Below the pieces are notes generated by a model. It made no database searches. It had not been told where the DNA came from and was given only the letters and a program-made list of their open reading frames with translations. From an uncultured Bacteroidota bacterium (lineage in GTDB: Bacteria > Bacteroidota > Bacteroidia > AKYH767-A > OLB10), in assembly GCA_903881665.1 (NCBI GenBank), contig CAIRUC010000068.1:1-64000 (forward strand): DNA of 64,000 bases, given 5' to 3'. The position numbers were made by a program, and so were the translations under genes. Every line of letters starts with the position of its first letter. The stretch's first letter is position 1. Of this stretch, positions 56,958 through 64,000 are shown in pieces.

Positions 56958-58289
56958 ATGGAACAGAAATTATTGAAATTCATTTTCCAACATCAACTCT
57001 TCGAAAAAGAGCATCGATTATTGCTCACCATTTCGGGCGGGATTGACTCCATGGTAATGCTTCATCTACTTCATAAACATTCATTTAATATTTCGGTGGC
57101 ACATTGCAATTTCGGATTGCGTGGAGCAGAAAGCGATGGGGATGCTTCGTTGGTTGAAGAAACGTGCCGTAAACTAAATATTTCATGCTTTACACGCGAA
57201 TTTGATACGACATCTTTCGCAAATGAAAACGGAATTTCAATTCAGATGTCAGCACGTGAAATACGCTATTCATGGTTTCGTGAACTAAAGAAAAACCACG
57301 GATTTGATTTCATCCTTACTGCTCATCATGCCAACGATCAACTAGAAACAATACTACTAAATTTTGTGCGCGGAAAAGGACCTTCGGCGTGGAGTGGAAT
57401 TCCTGTAAAAAACGGAGAAATTGTTCGTCCGATGTTATCGATTTATAAAGAAGAAATTCATTTGTTTGCGAAAGATCATGGAATTGAAAGTCGCGAGGAC
57501 AGTAGCAACAAAAAAACCGACTATGATCGCAATTTTATTCGTCACCGTATCACTCCCCTATTAAAAGAATTAAATCCTTCAGTGGTAAACACCTTTTCTC
57601 AAATTGGGGAAATGTCGGAGAACAGAGAATTAATGATTAACGAATATATCGATTTAATAAAACCTCGCCTATTAATTAGCGAAGGTGAATTATTGAAAAT
57701 TGACTTAATCGAACTGATGAAATTGTCTTCATCATCAGAAGTTTTATTTAAATTAATTTCTGAGAAAGGCTTCTCATATAAACAATGTTGTTCCATAACC
57801 GAAGCAGGAATACCTCTTTCGGGAAAACAATACTTCAGCGAACATTTCAGGGCCGTTATTGACCGCAATTTTTTATTAATTAAAGAGCGATTTAAGAAGG
57901 AATTTCAACCCATTTCATTTTCATTGAATGATGAAAAGGTGATTTTCCCGAATGGAACTATTACGTTAGCTATAATTGATAAGAATCATATCGATTATAA
58001 AAAAATGACTGTAAACGAAGCTTGTATCGACGTAAATCTCATTGAAGAAACGCTTCAAATTAGAGCTGCTGAAACAGGAGATTCATTTATGCCACTTGGA
58101 ATGGAACACAAAAAACTGCTCAGCGATTTTTTCATCGACAAAAAAATGTCGACCTTCGAAAAAGAACAAACAAGTTTATTGGTGAATAACAATATTATTA
58201 TTTGGGTCATCGGCCATCGCATCGACCACCGTTATCGCATCACCGAGAAAACAAATAAAGTACTACATCTTATATGGACACCGGAATAA
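56958..58289 (+). CDS. tilS: tRNA(Ile)-lysidine synthetase
   Basis: It puts lysine on the anticodon cytidine of tRNA-Ile so that AUA is read as isoleucine. The PP-loop SGGIDSMVML lies near residue 27, followed by HCNFGLRGAESDGD, LTAHHANDQLET and NFIRHRITPLLKEL. The C-terminal TilS domain (residues about 370-440) follows. Length 443 fits. It is the middle gene of pabB-tilS-58274. The start of the next gene overlaps its end by 16 bases. Confidence 0.95.
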   Translation: MEQKLLKFIFQHQLFEKEHRLLLTISGGIDSMVMLHLLHKHSFNISVAHCNFGLRGAESDGDASLVEETCRKLNISCFTREFDTTSFANENGISIQMSAREIRYSWFRELKKNHGFDFILTAHHANDQLETILLNFVRGKGPSAWSGIPVKNGEIVRPMLSIYKEEIHLFAKDHGIESREDSSNKKTDYDRNFIRHRITPLLKELNPSVVNTFSQIGEMSENRELMINEYIDLIKPRLLISEGELLKIDLIELMKLSSSSEVLFKLISEKGFSYKQCCSITEAGIPLSGKQYFSEHFRAVIDRNFLLIKERFKKEFQPISFSLNDEKVIFPNGTITLAIIDKNHIDYKKMTVNEACIDVNLIEETLQIRAAETGDSFMPLGMEHKKLLSDFFIDKKMSTFEKEQTSLLVNNNIIIWVIGHRIDHRYRITEKTNKVLHLIWTPE

Positions 58290-58765
58290 ATACATTGAAA
58301 TACGACGAAAAGCAATCGCTAGGATACAATAGTTATTCGAATAGCCGCCGAACGGTACTGGCTATTTTTTGCTTTGTAGCGTATTACTATACCGAAAATC
58401 GATCGGATGATGCCGACTTATTATTTGTTGTTGGTATATTTATTTTGGTACTAAGTCTTGCTCTTTTATTCGTGACATACCTTCGAATTTCATTAACTGA
58501 AACGGAAATCACTTTATCTAACCTTTGGAACAATAAAAAAATTAAGCTTCCCTACAGTGAAATTCAGTCGATTGAATCAACGATATATAGCAAATATCAC
58601 CTCAACAATCCGGCATTTAACGTACACCAAGCAGGTCAAATTAAGTTTTATGCTGCCGGCAGCTTAGCGGTAAAAATCGGACTTAAAAACGGCGAAAGCT
58701 ATCTTATTGGTAGCTATCACCCCGACCGAATCATTCAAATTGTTAAGGAACTAAAAAAGCAGTAA
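58274..58765 (+). CDS. Small membrane protein with PH-like domain, unknown function
   Basis: The 163-residue protein has two membrane helices near the N-terminus (TVLAIFCFVAYYY and LLFVVGIFILVLSLALLFVTYL). A soluble domain of about 95 residues follows, with a bacterial PH-like look (ISLTETEITLSNLWNNKKIK, LPYSEIQSIES, KNGESYLIGSYHPDRIIQIV). I cannot name a function. Its ATG lies 16 bases inside tilS, so it is probably translated by coupling from the pabB-tilS transcript. Confidence 0.65.
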   Translation: MDTGINTLKYDEKQSLGYNSYSNSRRTVLAIFCFVAYYYTENRSDDADLLFVVGIFILVLSLALLFVTYLRISLTETEITLSNLWNNKKIKLPYSEIQSIESTIYSKYHLNNPAFNVHQAGQIKFYAAGSLAVKIGLKNGESYLIGSYHPDRIIQIVKELKKQ

Positions 58766-58784
58766 ACGACATCCTTAAATTCCT

Positions 58785-58792
58785 TACTTTTG
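58785..58792 (+). promoter_or_regulatory. Promoter -7 element of the deoxyhypusine synthase-like gene (TACTTTTG)
   Basis: An exact TAnnTTTG box lies 30 bases before the ATG at 58823. Confidence 0.55.
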
Positions 58793-58822
58793 CCCCTTCA
58801 AAATATATAATACAATACACGC

Positions 58823-59797
58823 ATGCCACGAGGACCCATTTCTCAATTTATGGAGAAGCACTACCTACATTTCAATGCAGCTGCAATGGTAGATGCCGCG
58901 AAAGGATACGAACAACACTTATTGGATGGAGGCAAAATGATGATTACCCTTGCCGGAGCAATGAGTACTGCCGAATTAGGAATTTCATTAGCAGACATGA
59001 TTCGTGCTGGAAAGGTTGACATTATTTCTTGCACAGGAGCAAATCTTGAGGAAGATATCATGAACCTAGTTGCACATTCGCACTACAAAAGAGTTCCAAA
59101 CTACCGTGATTTAAGTCCGCAGGATGAATGGGAATTACTTGAAGGCGGCTTTAACCGAGTTACCGACACTTGCATCCCCGAAGAAGAAGCGTTTCGCAGA
59201 ATACAGAAGCATATTCACAAACAATGGAAAAATGCCGAAGATGCTGGCGAACGTTTTTTACCGCATGAGTACATGTACAAAATGTTACTCAGTAAGGAGA
59301 TGGAACAATACTATGAAATCGATCCGAAAAATAGTTGGATGTTAGCTGCTGCCGAAAGAAATCTACCGCTCATAGTTCCGGGTTGGGAAGACAGTACAAT
59401 GGGGAATATATTTGCGTCGTATTGCATCAAAGGTCAGCTGAAGCCTTCTACGATGAAAAGTGGAATTGAATACATGACTTGGCTAGCAGACTGGTACATT
59501 AAAAATTCTGGAGGAAAAGGTGTAGGGTTTTTCCAAATCGGCGGCGGTATTGCTGGCGACTTCCCAATTTGCGTTGTTCCCATGTTATATCAAGATATGG
59601 AAATGACGGATATTCCTTTCTGGGGATATTTCTGTCAAATAAGTGATTCTACTACGAGCTATGGTTCATACTCAGGCGCAGTGCCGAATGAAAAAATTAC
59701 TTGGGGAAAACTTGATATTCACACACCAAAATTCATTATTGAGTCAGATGCATCAATTGTAGCTCCATTAATTTTTGCGTGGATTTTAAATCAATAA
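58823..59797 (+). CDS. Deoxyhypusine synthase-family protein
   Basis: The 324-residue protein is clearly of the deoxyhypusine synthase family: MITLAGAMSTAELGISLADM, CTGANLEEDI, QIGGGIAGD and the end segment WGKLDIHTPKFIIESDASIVAPL, which matches the eukaryotic WGKI... ADASLVFPL region. The Trp and the catalytic Lys of the WGK motif are present. The His pair after the GGG motif of eukaryotic enzymes is replaced by GDFP, and the Asp of the GSDSGA segment by Tyr (GSYSGA). Bacteria lack the eIF5A substrate, so it probably acts on a polyamine (for example homospermidine formation) or on another target. This is inference. It is followed 11 bases later by the GT2 gene. Confidence 0.85.
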   Translation: MPRGPISQFMEKHYLHFNAAAMVDAAKGYEQHLLDGGKMMITLAGAMSTAELGISLADMIRAGKVDIISCTGANLEEDIMNLVAHSHYKRVPNYRDLSPQDEWELLEGGFNRVTDTCIPEEEAFRRIQKHIHKQWKNAEDAGERFLPHEYMYKMLLSKEMEQYYEIDPKNSWMLAAAERNLPLIVPGWEDSTMGNIFASYCIKGQLKPSTMKSGIEYMTWLADWYIKNSGGKGVGFFQIGGGIAGDFPICVVPMLYQDMEMTDIPFWGYFCQISDSTTSYGSYSGAVPNEKITWGKLDIHTPKFIIESDASIVAPLIFAWILNQ

Positions 59798-59808
59798 TAT
59801 ATTAGGTA

Positions 59809-60543
59809 ATGTCTGATTCGTTAATCATCATCCCCACTTATAACGAGAAGGAAAACATCGGCCGGATGTTACGCACGGTGATGAATCTTCCTCACCCGTT
59901 TCACGTGCTCATTGTAGACGATAATTCAAAAGACGGAACAGCTCAAATAATAAAAGATATTCAACGCGAGTTTACCGACCGAATCTACATAGAAGAGAGG
60001 GCGGGAAAACTCGGGTTGGGTACTGCTTATATTCATGGATTTAATTGGGCACTAAAAAAAGACTATTCATACATCTTTGAGATGGATGCAGACTTCTCTC
60101 ATAATCCCGATGATTTAATTCGTTTGTATAATGCCTGTGCAAATGATGGAGCCGATATAAGCATCGGCTCGAGGTATATTACAGGCGTGAATGTGGTTAA
60201 CTGGCCCATGGGCAGAGTTATGATGTCGTATTTTGCATCAATGTATGTACGAATCGTAACTGGTATGCAGATTAGAGATACCACTGCAGGATTTAAATGC
60301 TATTCTAAAAAAGTTTTAGAGACCATCAACTTCGATAAAATTCGTTTTACTGGATATGCCTTTCAAATAGAAATGAAATTTGCGGCGTGGAAGTTAGGAT
60401 TCAAAATTAAAGAAGTGCCTATTATTTTCACCGATCGCAGCGAAGGGCAATCGAAGATGAGCGGAGGAATTTTTAAAGAAGCCATCTTTGGCGTGATCTC
60501 TATAAAAATAAAAAGCTGGTTTTCCAGTTACAAAAAAAGGTAA
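59809..60543 (+). CDS. Polyprenol monophosphomannose synthase-like GT2 glycosyltransferase
   Basis: The 244-residue protein has the family 2 GT-A fold: IIIPTYNEKENIGRML, VDDNSKDGTAQII, EMDADFSHNPDDL (DxD site), GSRYITGVNVVNWPMGRVMMS and IFTDRSEGQSKMSGGIFKEA. These segments match the dolichol/polyprenol-phosphate mannose synthase group, which moves mannose from GDP-mannose to a lipid carrier. There are no membrane helices at the end, so it is the short soluble type. manC, which makes GDP-mannose, lies next to it on the other strand. The last codons form one arm of the shared terminator. Confidence 0.88.
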   Translation: MSDSLIIIPTYNEKENIGRMLRTVMNLPHPFHVLIVDDNSKDGTAQIIKDIQREFTDRIYIEERAGKLGLGTAYIHGFNWALKKDYSYIFEMDADFSHNPDDLIRLYNACANDGADISIGSRYITGVNVVNWPMGRVMMSYFASMYVRIVTGMQIRDTTAGFKCYSKKVLETINFDKIRFTGYAFQIEMKFAAWKLGFKIKEVPIIFTDRSEGQSKMSGGIFKEAIFGVISIKIKSWFSSYKKR

Positions 60544-60566
60544 GAAAAAATTCTTACCTTTTTTTG
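60531..60566. terminator. Bidirectional terminator that overlaps the GT2 stop codon
   Basis: A perfect 16-bp inverted repeat (CAAAAAAAGGTAAGAA / TTCTTACCTTTTTTTG) has a 4-base loop. The 5' arm contains the last codons and the TAA stop (60541-60543) of the GT2 gene. It can serve manC on the other strand too. Confidence 0.8.
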
Positions 60567-60578
60567 TGAGATGACTGG

Positions 60579-61664
60579 TTAAACAAACTTATCGCCTTTT
60601 TTCATTTTCACATCGTTCACAAACTGACGAATTTGTTGTTCATCAGTCTTTCTACAAACGAGAAGAATATTATCCGCATCAACAACGATATAATCGTCGA
60701 GGCCCTGCAACACCACCAACTTATCTTTCGGCACATTCACAATACAATTGTTAGTATCGTAAGTCATCACAGATTTACCAACGATTGCATTTTTATTCTC
60801 ATCGTGTTTTACATGCTCGTATAAAGAACCATACGTACCTAGATCGCTCCAACCAAATTCGGCACTCATCACATGCACATTTTTCGCTTTCTCCATGATA
60901 GCAAAGTCGATAGAAATATTTGTACACTGTTCGTATGCCTTATGAATGAAATCATTTTCATCGTCGGTATCATAAACAGATTGACCATCACTAAAGATAG
61001 CATCCATCTCAGGCAAATGTTCTTTAAAAGCTTTTAAAATAGACTTAGCGCTCCAAATAAAAATTCCAGCATTCCATAAAAATTCTCCCGTTTGAAGGAA
61101 GAACTTCGCCATTTCAAGATCGGGTTTTTCGGTGAAAGTTTTCACCTTCGAAATTTTATTTACTTGCTCTGATTTATCATCGATAAACTGGATATATCCG
61201 TAACCGGTATCAGGTCGACTAGGTTTAATACCAAGCGTTAATAGCACATCTCTTTCTGCAGTAAAATTGAGACAACCCATTACGGCATCAACGAAAGCTT
61301 GCTCTTTCAATATCACATGATCGGAAGGAGCTACCACCATATTTGCATTAGGGTTGCGCTTCAAAATTTTATTTGCTGCATACGCAATGCAAGGAGCAGT
61401 ATTACGACGAGAAGGTTCCGACAATACTTGATCGGGTTTTATATCGGGTAATTGTTCAAGCACGAGGGAAGTATAATCAGCATTCGTTACTACAATAATA
61501 TTTTCCTTCGGACAAACCTGCAAAAAGCGATCATATGTTTGTTGTATTAATGTTTTTCCTGTTCCAAGAATATCGAGAAACTGCTTAGGTCGAACATTAC
61601 GGCTCATAGGCCAAAATCGGCTTCCTACTCCGCCGGCCATTATTACACAATAGTTATTTTTCAT
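60579..61664 (-). CDS. manC: Mannose-1-phosphate guanylyltransferase
   Basis: It makes GDP-mannose from mannose-1-phosphate and GTP. The N-terminal nucleotidyltransferase signature is VIMAGGVGSRFWPMSRNVRPKQ, and the segments PSDHVIL, LGIKPSRPDTGYGYIQ, TEKPD and WNAGIFIWSAKSIL follow. The C-terminal beta-helix part is short, so it is the single-function GMP form without the isomerase domain. Length 362 fits. Start is ATG 61664; the TTG upstream lies in the promoter box. The converging neighbour is the polyprenol-phosphate mannose synthase-like gene, which would use GDP-mannose. Confidence 0.94.
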   Translation of the reverse strand: MKNNYCVIMAGGVGSRFWPMSRNVRPKQFLDILGTGKTLIQQTYDRFLQVCPKENIIVVTNADYTSLVLEQLPDIKPDQVLSEPSRRNTAPCIAYAANKILKRNPNANMVVAPSDHVILKEQAFVDAVMGCLNFTAERDVLLTLGIKPSRPDTGYGYIQFIDDKSEQVNKISKVKTFTEKPDLEMAKFFLQTGEFLWNAGIFIWSAKSILKAFKEHLPEMDAIFSDGQSVYDTDDENDFIHKAYEQCTNISIDFAIMEKAKNVHVMSAEFGWSDLGTYGSLYEHVKHDENKNAIVGKSVMTYDTNNCIVNVPKDKLVVLQGLDDYIVVDADNILLVCRKTDEQQIRQFVNDVKMKKGDKFV

Positions 61665-61673
61665 AGTAAAAAT

Positions 61674-61681
61674 CAAAGTTA
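61674..61681 (-). promoter_or_regulatory. Promoter -7 element of manC (TAACTTTG)
   Basis: It is an exact TAnnTTTG box on the minus strand, 9 bases before the ATG at 61664. Confidence 0.65.
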
Positions 61682-61742
61682 GATTCTAAACGAATAATGA
61701 TTTTTATTTTTCGACAGAAACATTAGAATTGCGATTTATCAA

Positions 61743-63029
61743 TTACGAAAGGCTGCTAAGAGCAGTTCGCAAGGTATCAAGCATATCAGGAATCATTTCC
61801 TTTTTGCAAGCGCCCACTGACAATCGGTACCAAGTAGAATCTTTCGAGGCGCCGAAAGCAGCAAACGGAACGATTGCCATTTTAGCCTCATTAAGAATAA
61901 ACGCGGTAATATCTTCGGTCGATACAAGCACTTTACCGGTAGCTAATTTTTTTCCTTTCAAATCGAATTGAACAGTAAGATAAATTGCAGCCATTGGCTC
62001 AATACATCTTACGCCTAAACCTGCATTATGCATATCTGTAAATCCATCATAAAAAGCATGCAGACGATCTTCCACTTCTTTCTTGAAGTTCGTCATATAC
62101 GCATCCATTGCCTCGGTATTCGCCATAAATCGACCGGCAGCAACTTGTTCTGCCTTTGGCGACCATGCACCAACATGCGATAAAATAGATTTCATTTTAT
62201 CAATCACATTTACTGGACCGAAAGCCCAACCTACACGAACTCCAGTAGCCGCAATTGACTTCGATAATCCGTCTACGAAAATAGTATACGGGCGTAAATC
62301 AGGGCATAAAGAAACAGGATCATAGTGGTTGTTTCCACCAAAAGTAAGCGCGCTGTAAATTTGATCATACATCAAATACAAAGGCTTCTCATCTAAACCA
62401 CGGCTGTTATTTTCCTCTAAAACCATATTACAAATTACTTGCAACTGATCTTTCGTAAATACGGTACCGGTAGGATTTTGTGGAGAACACAAGGCTAATA
62501 AAACAGCCCCTTTCAAATGCGGACGAATGGCATCAGCGGTAGGCATGAAATTATTTTCAGGCAATGCTTCTACTGCAATACCTTCTGCCTGCAACAAATG
62601 ACAATAGTGATTATTATTCCAGCTTGGAACCGGATAGATGACTTTATCGCCTGGATCAATTAACGTAGAATAAATTCCATAAATCACCGGACGCGCCCCA
62701 CCTGCAATTAATACCTCATCGGCAGTATATTGCAATCCTTGAAAACGCTCGATGAAGGCAGAAACTTCCTTTCTTAAATCGAGCATACCGTTAGCAACAG
62801 GATAATTCGTATGTCCCTCCTGATATGCTTTGATAATTTCATCGCGTAAAACAGTAGGAATCGGGAAAACAGCAGGATCGAAATCACCGATTGTTAGATT
62901 GGCAATTTTTTCTCCTTTTTTTATTAATTCGTTAACCTCATTTGCGAGTTTAATAATTTCAGATCCGATTAAGTGCTCAGCCATATGCGACACAGGAAAA
63001 ACGGAAGGCTTTTGAATGGTAGTTGACAT
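61743..63029 (-). CDS. Class I/II PLP-dependent aminotransferase
   Basis: The 428-residue protein has the fold-type I core: NLTIGDFDPAVFPIP, NYPVANGMLDLRKEV, LCSPQNPTGTVF, YDQIYSALTFGG and the PLP-binding lysine in DGLSKSIAATGVRVGW near residue 260. It belongs to the aspartate/tyrosine aminotransferase group; substrate choice is not clear from sequence. Start is the ATG at 63029, which gives a short N-terminal extension before the core. It is a single-gene unit with its own promoter. Confidence 0.9.
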   Translation of the reverse strand: MSTTIQKPSVFPVSHMAEHLIGSEIIKLANEVNELIKKGEKIANLTIGDFDPAVFPIPTVLRDEIIKAYQEGHTNYPVANGMLDLRKEVSAFIERFQGLQYTADEVLIAGGARPVIYGIYSTLIDPGDKVIYPVPSWNNNHYCHLLQAEGIAVEALPENNFMPTADAIRPHLKGAVLLALCSPQNPTGTVFTKDQLQVICNMVLEENNSRGLDEKPLYLMYDQIYSALTFGGNNHYDPVSLCPDLRPYTIFVDGLSKSIAATGVRVGWAFGPVNVIDKMKSILSHVGAWSPKAEQVAAGRFMANTEAMDAYMTNFKKEVEDRLHAFYDGFTDMHNAGLGVRCIEPMAAIYLTVQFDLKGKKLATGKVLVSTEDITAFILNEAKMAIVPFAAFGASKDSTWYRLSVGACKKEMIPDMLDTLRTALSSLS

Positions 63030-63047
63030 TGGTATAAAACTATATTG

Positions 63048-63055
63048 CAAACCTA
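63048..63055 (-). promoter_or_regulatory. Promoter -7 element of the aminotransferase gene (TAGGTTTG)
   Basis: It is an exact TAnnTTTG box on the minus strand, 18 bases before the ATG at 63029. Confidence 0.5.
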
Positions 63056-63248
63056 CATAAAAGAAGGCGGAAGGCCTCGTATTTTAACGTAATTTATAAG
63101 TAATTTTTATTGCATCTGTTAATAAAATTTAATAGACTTTGTGCCATTAAACAATTCATGTATTTTGATATCAGTGCTTTAGCTAGGTACGAATGATAAT
63201 TGTTAGAAATATTCGGCAAAAGATCATCGGGCGGGCACAATTGATCTT

Positions 63249-63256
63249 TAATTTTG
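63249..63256 (+). promoter_or_regulatory. Promoter -7 element of the right-edge gene (TAATTTTG)
   Basis: An exact TAnnTTTG box ends 4 bases before the ATG at 63261. Confidence 0.55.
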
Positions 63257-63260
63257 TTGC

Positions 63261-64000
63261 ATGAGATCAAAACTGATTTATCTGATTTTTTTATTTGCCG
63301 CTACATTATCTAGCAGCATCACATCTGCTGATAAGCCGAATAAAAAAAATACTCCGACGAAATTAATTCCCATTGTTGCAGAACCCGCACTTCAGGAATT
63401 ATTAACGCACGCTGTTCAAAGTTGGCAAGTGGGTAATGCTTCGGCAGCTTATGCAACTCTAGACAGCATCCATTTTCAGGAATTAAACGAATCTAATGCT
63501 TCAACAAAAACAAAAGCTGCAATTTGGACCGCCACTTATCTTCAAGCACAACATAAATTCCGTCAGGCTGCTATTTTCCTCGACAGCGCTTTGCGATACG
63601 CTACATCCTATGCAAAAGCAGAAGAACTTAAACGTACACATGAAGCCTATTCAGAATATTATTTGGCAATCGGAAATTCAAAAGGAGCTATTGCCTCACT
63701 AAAAGCCGCAACTAAAATCAAAGACAGCTTAAGTCAATCCGCTTCGAATCAAGCCGTCGATTCATTACAAAAAGAAATTGCAAAATATAAACAGCAATCA
63801 GAAATTACTTATAAAAACGAGTTAGATGCTGCCAACAACAACGCAAATACAATTGGCACTGCATCCATAATAATGGGAGTGATCATTGGTTTACTGCTAA
63901 TCGTTCTGTTATTGCTCTACGGAAAACTTCAACGACTGAAAAGCTTACCACCTGCGCCAATCACACGTAAAATAGAAAAGCCTGCAAACAATCCTGTAGC
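63261..64000 (+). CDS. Secreted helical protein with membrane anchor (3' end outside window)
   Basis: The frame is open from ATG 63261 to the end of the window, at least 246 codons. It has a signal peptide (LIYLIFLFAATLSSSITSAD). A helical region of about 150 residues follows with a TPR-like look (AVQSWQVGNASAAYATLDSI, FRQAAIFLDSALRYATSYAK, YYLAIGNSKGAIASLKAATK) and then a coiled-coil-like stretch. One membrane helix comes next (IIMGVIIGLLLIVLLLLYG), then a Pro/Lys-rich cytoplasmic start. The order periplasmic TPR, helix, cytoplasm is common in Bacteroidota sensor kinases, so a kinase or regulator domain may follow outside the window, but it cannot be seen. Confidence 0.75.
   Translation, partial: MRSKLIYLIFLFAATLSSSITSADKPNKKNTPTKLIPIVAEPALQELLTHAVQSWQVGNASAAYATLDSIHFQELNESNASTKTKAAIWTATYLQAQHKFRQAAIFLDSALRYATSYAKAEELKRTHEAYSEYYLAIGNSKGAIASLKAATKIKDSLSQSASNQAVDSLQKEIAKYKQQSEITYKNELDAANNNANTIGTASIIMGVIIGLLLIVLLLLYGKLQRLKSLPPAPITRKIEKPANNPV

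Noticed and set aside
1..64000. CRISPR arrays, tRNA and rRNA genes, insertion sequences, prophage or plasmid genes
   Set aside because: I looked for repeat-spacer patterns, cloverleaf-like stretches, transposase motifs and terminal repeats in the gaps and found none.

Overview
The window is chromosomal DNA from an AT-rich member of the Bacteroidota. Four things support this: a GldB lipoprotein gene, several secreted proteins with type IX secretion (T9SS) C-terminal sorting domains, a five-helix cytochrome b type succinate dehydrogenase, and promoter -7 elements of the Bacteroidota form TAnnTTTG (or TAnnTTCG) just upstream of many start codons. I cannot place it below phylum. I see no rRNA, tRNA, CRISPR array, insertion sequence, prophage or plasmid gene. 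Most of the window is core housekeeping DNA, with surface-protein genes scattered through it.

Layout. 1-5.7 kb: the end of a T9SS surface protein, a secreted protein gene broken by an in-frame TGA, and nadE. 5.7-11 kb: an outer-membrane barrel gene head to head with a gldB / metallo-hydrolase / unknown secreted protein operon, then a fatty acid desaturase. 11-17.5 kb: polyprenyl synthase, sugar epimerase and rfbA (envelope precursors), an MMPL/RND lipid-type exporter, and a divergent radical SAM/SPASM enzyme. 17.7-23.2 kb: aminopeptidase P and sdhC-sdhA-sdhB, followed by a pair of structured palindromic repeats. 23.2-29.6 kb: a secreted Kazal-domain protein, two LamG/T9SS paralogues on either side of an ACP phosphodiesterase gene, and gcvP. 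29.8-38.5 kb: small membrane and secreted proteins, a UbiA-like membrane protein, dCMP deaminase, an S41 protease, glycosyltransferases, a thioesterase, a GIN-domain lipoprotein and a PAP2-like protein. 38.5-43.4 kb: a five-PAS hybrid histidine kinase in an operon with a sigma-54-type response regulator. 43.4-50.4 kb: MFS transporter, secA and a YifB/ComM-type ATPase. 50.6-55.2 kb: a 1527-residue T9SS surface protein. 55.6-64 kb: pabB, tilS, a deoxyhypusine synthase-like gene, a dolichol-phosphate-mannose-synthase-like gene, manC, an aminotransferase, and the start of a helical membrane protein that runs off the right edge.

How the genes fit together. Envelope building (polyprenyl carrier, nucleotide sugars, mannose activation and transfer, glycosyltransferases), protein export (SecA, T9SS substrates, GldB) and central metabolism (SDH, glycine cleavage, NAD synthesis, folate) dominate. 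Transcription units are short. Many are bounded by strong hairpins that serve converging genes on both strands. About half of the recognisable -7 boxes end only 3 to 9 bases before the ATG, which predicts leaderless or nearly leaderless mRNAs.

The most unusual items are the two palindromic elements after sdhB, which share flanks but differ in loop and have one compensatory stem change; the in-frame TGA in the large secreted protein; the face-to-face overlapping promoters of gldB and its neighbour; and the bacterial deoxyhypusine synthase homologue that keeps the catalytic lysine motif. I did not find a clearly new multi-gene defence or mobile system.
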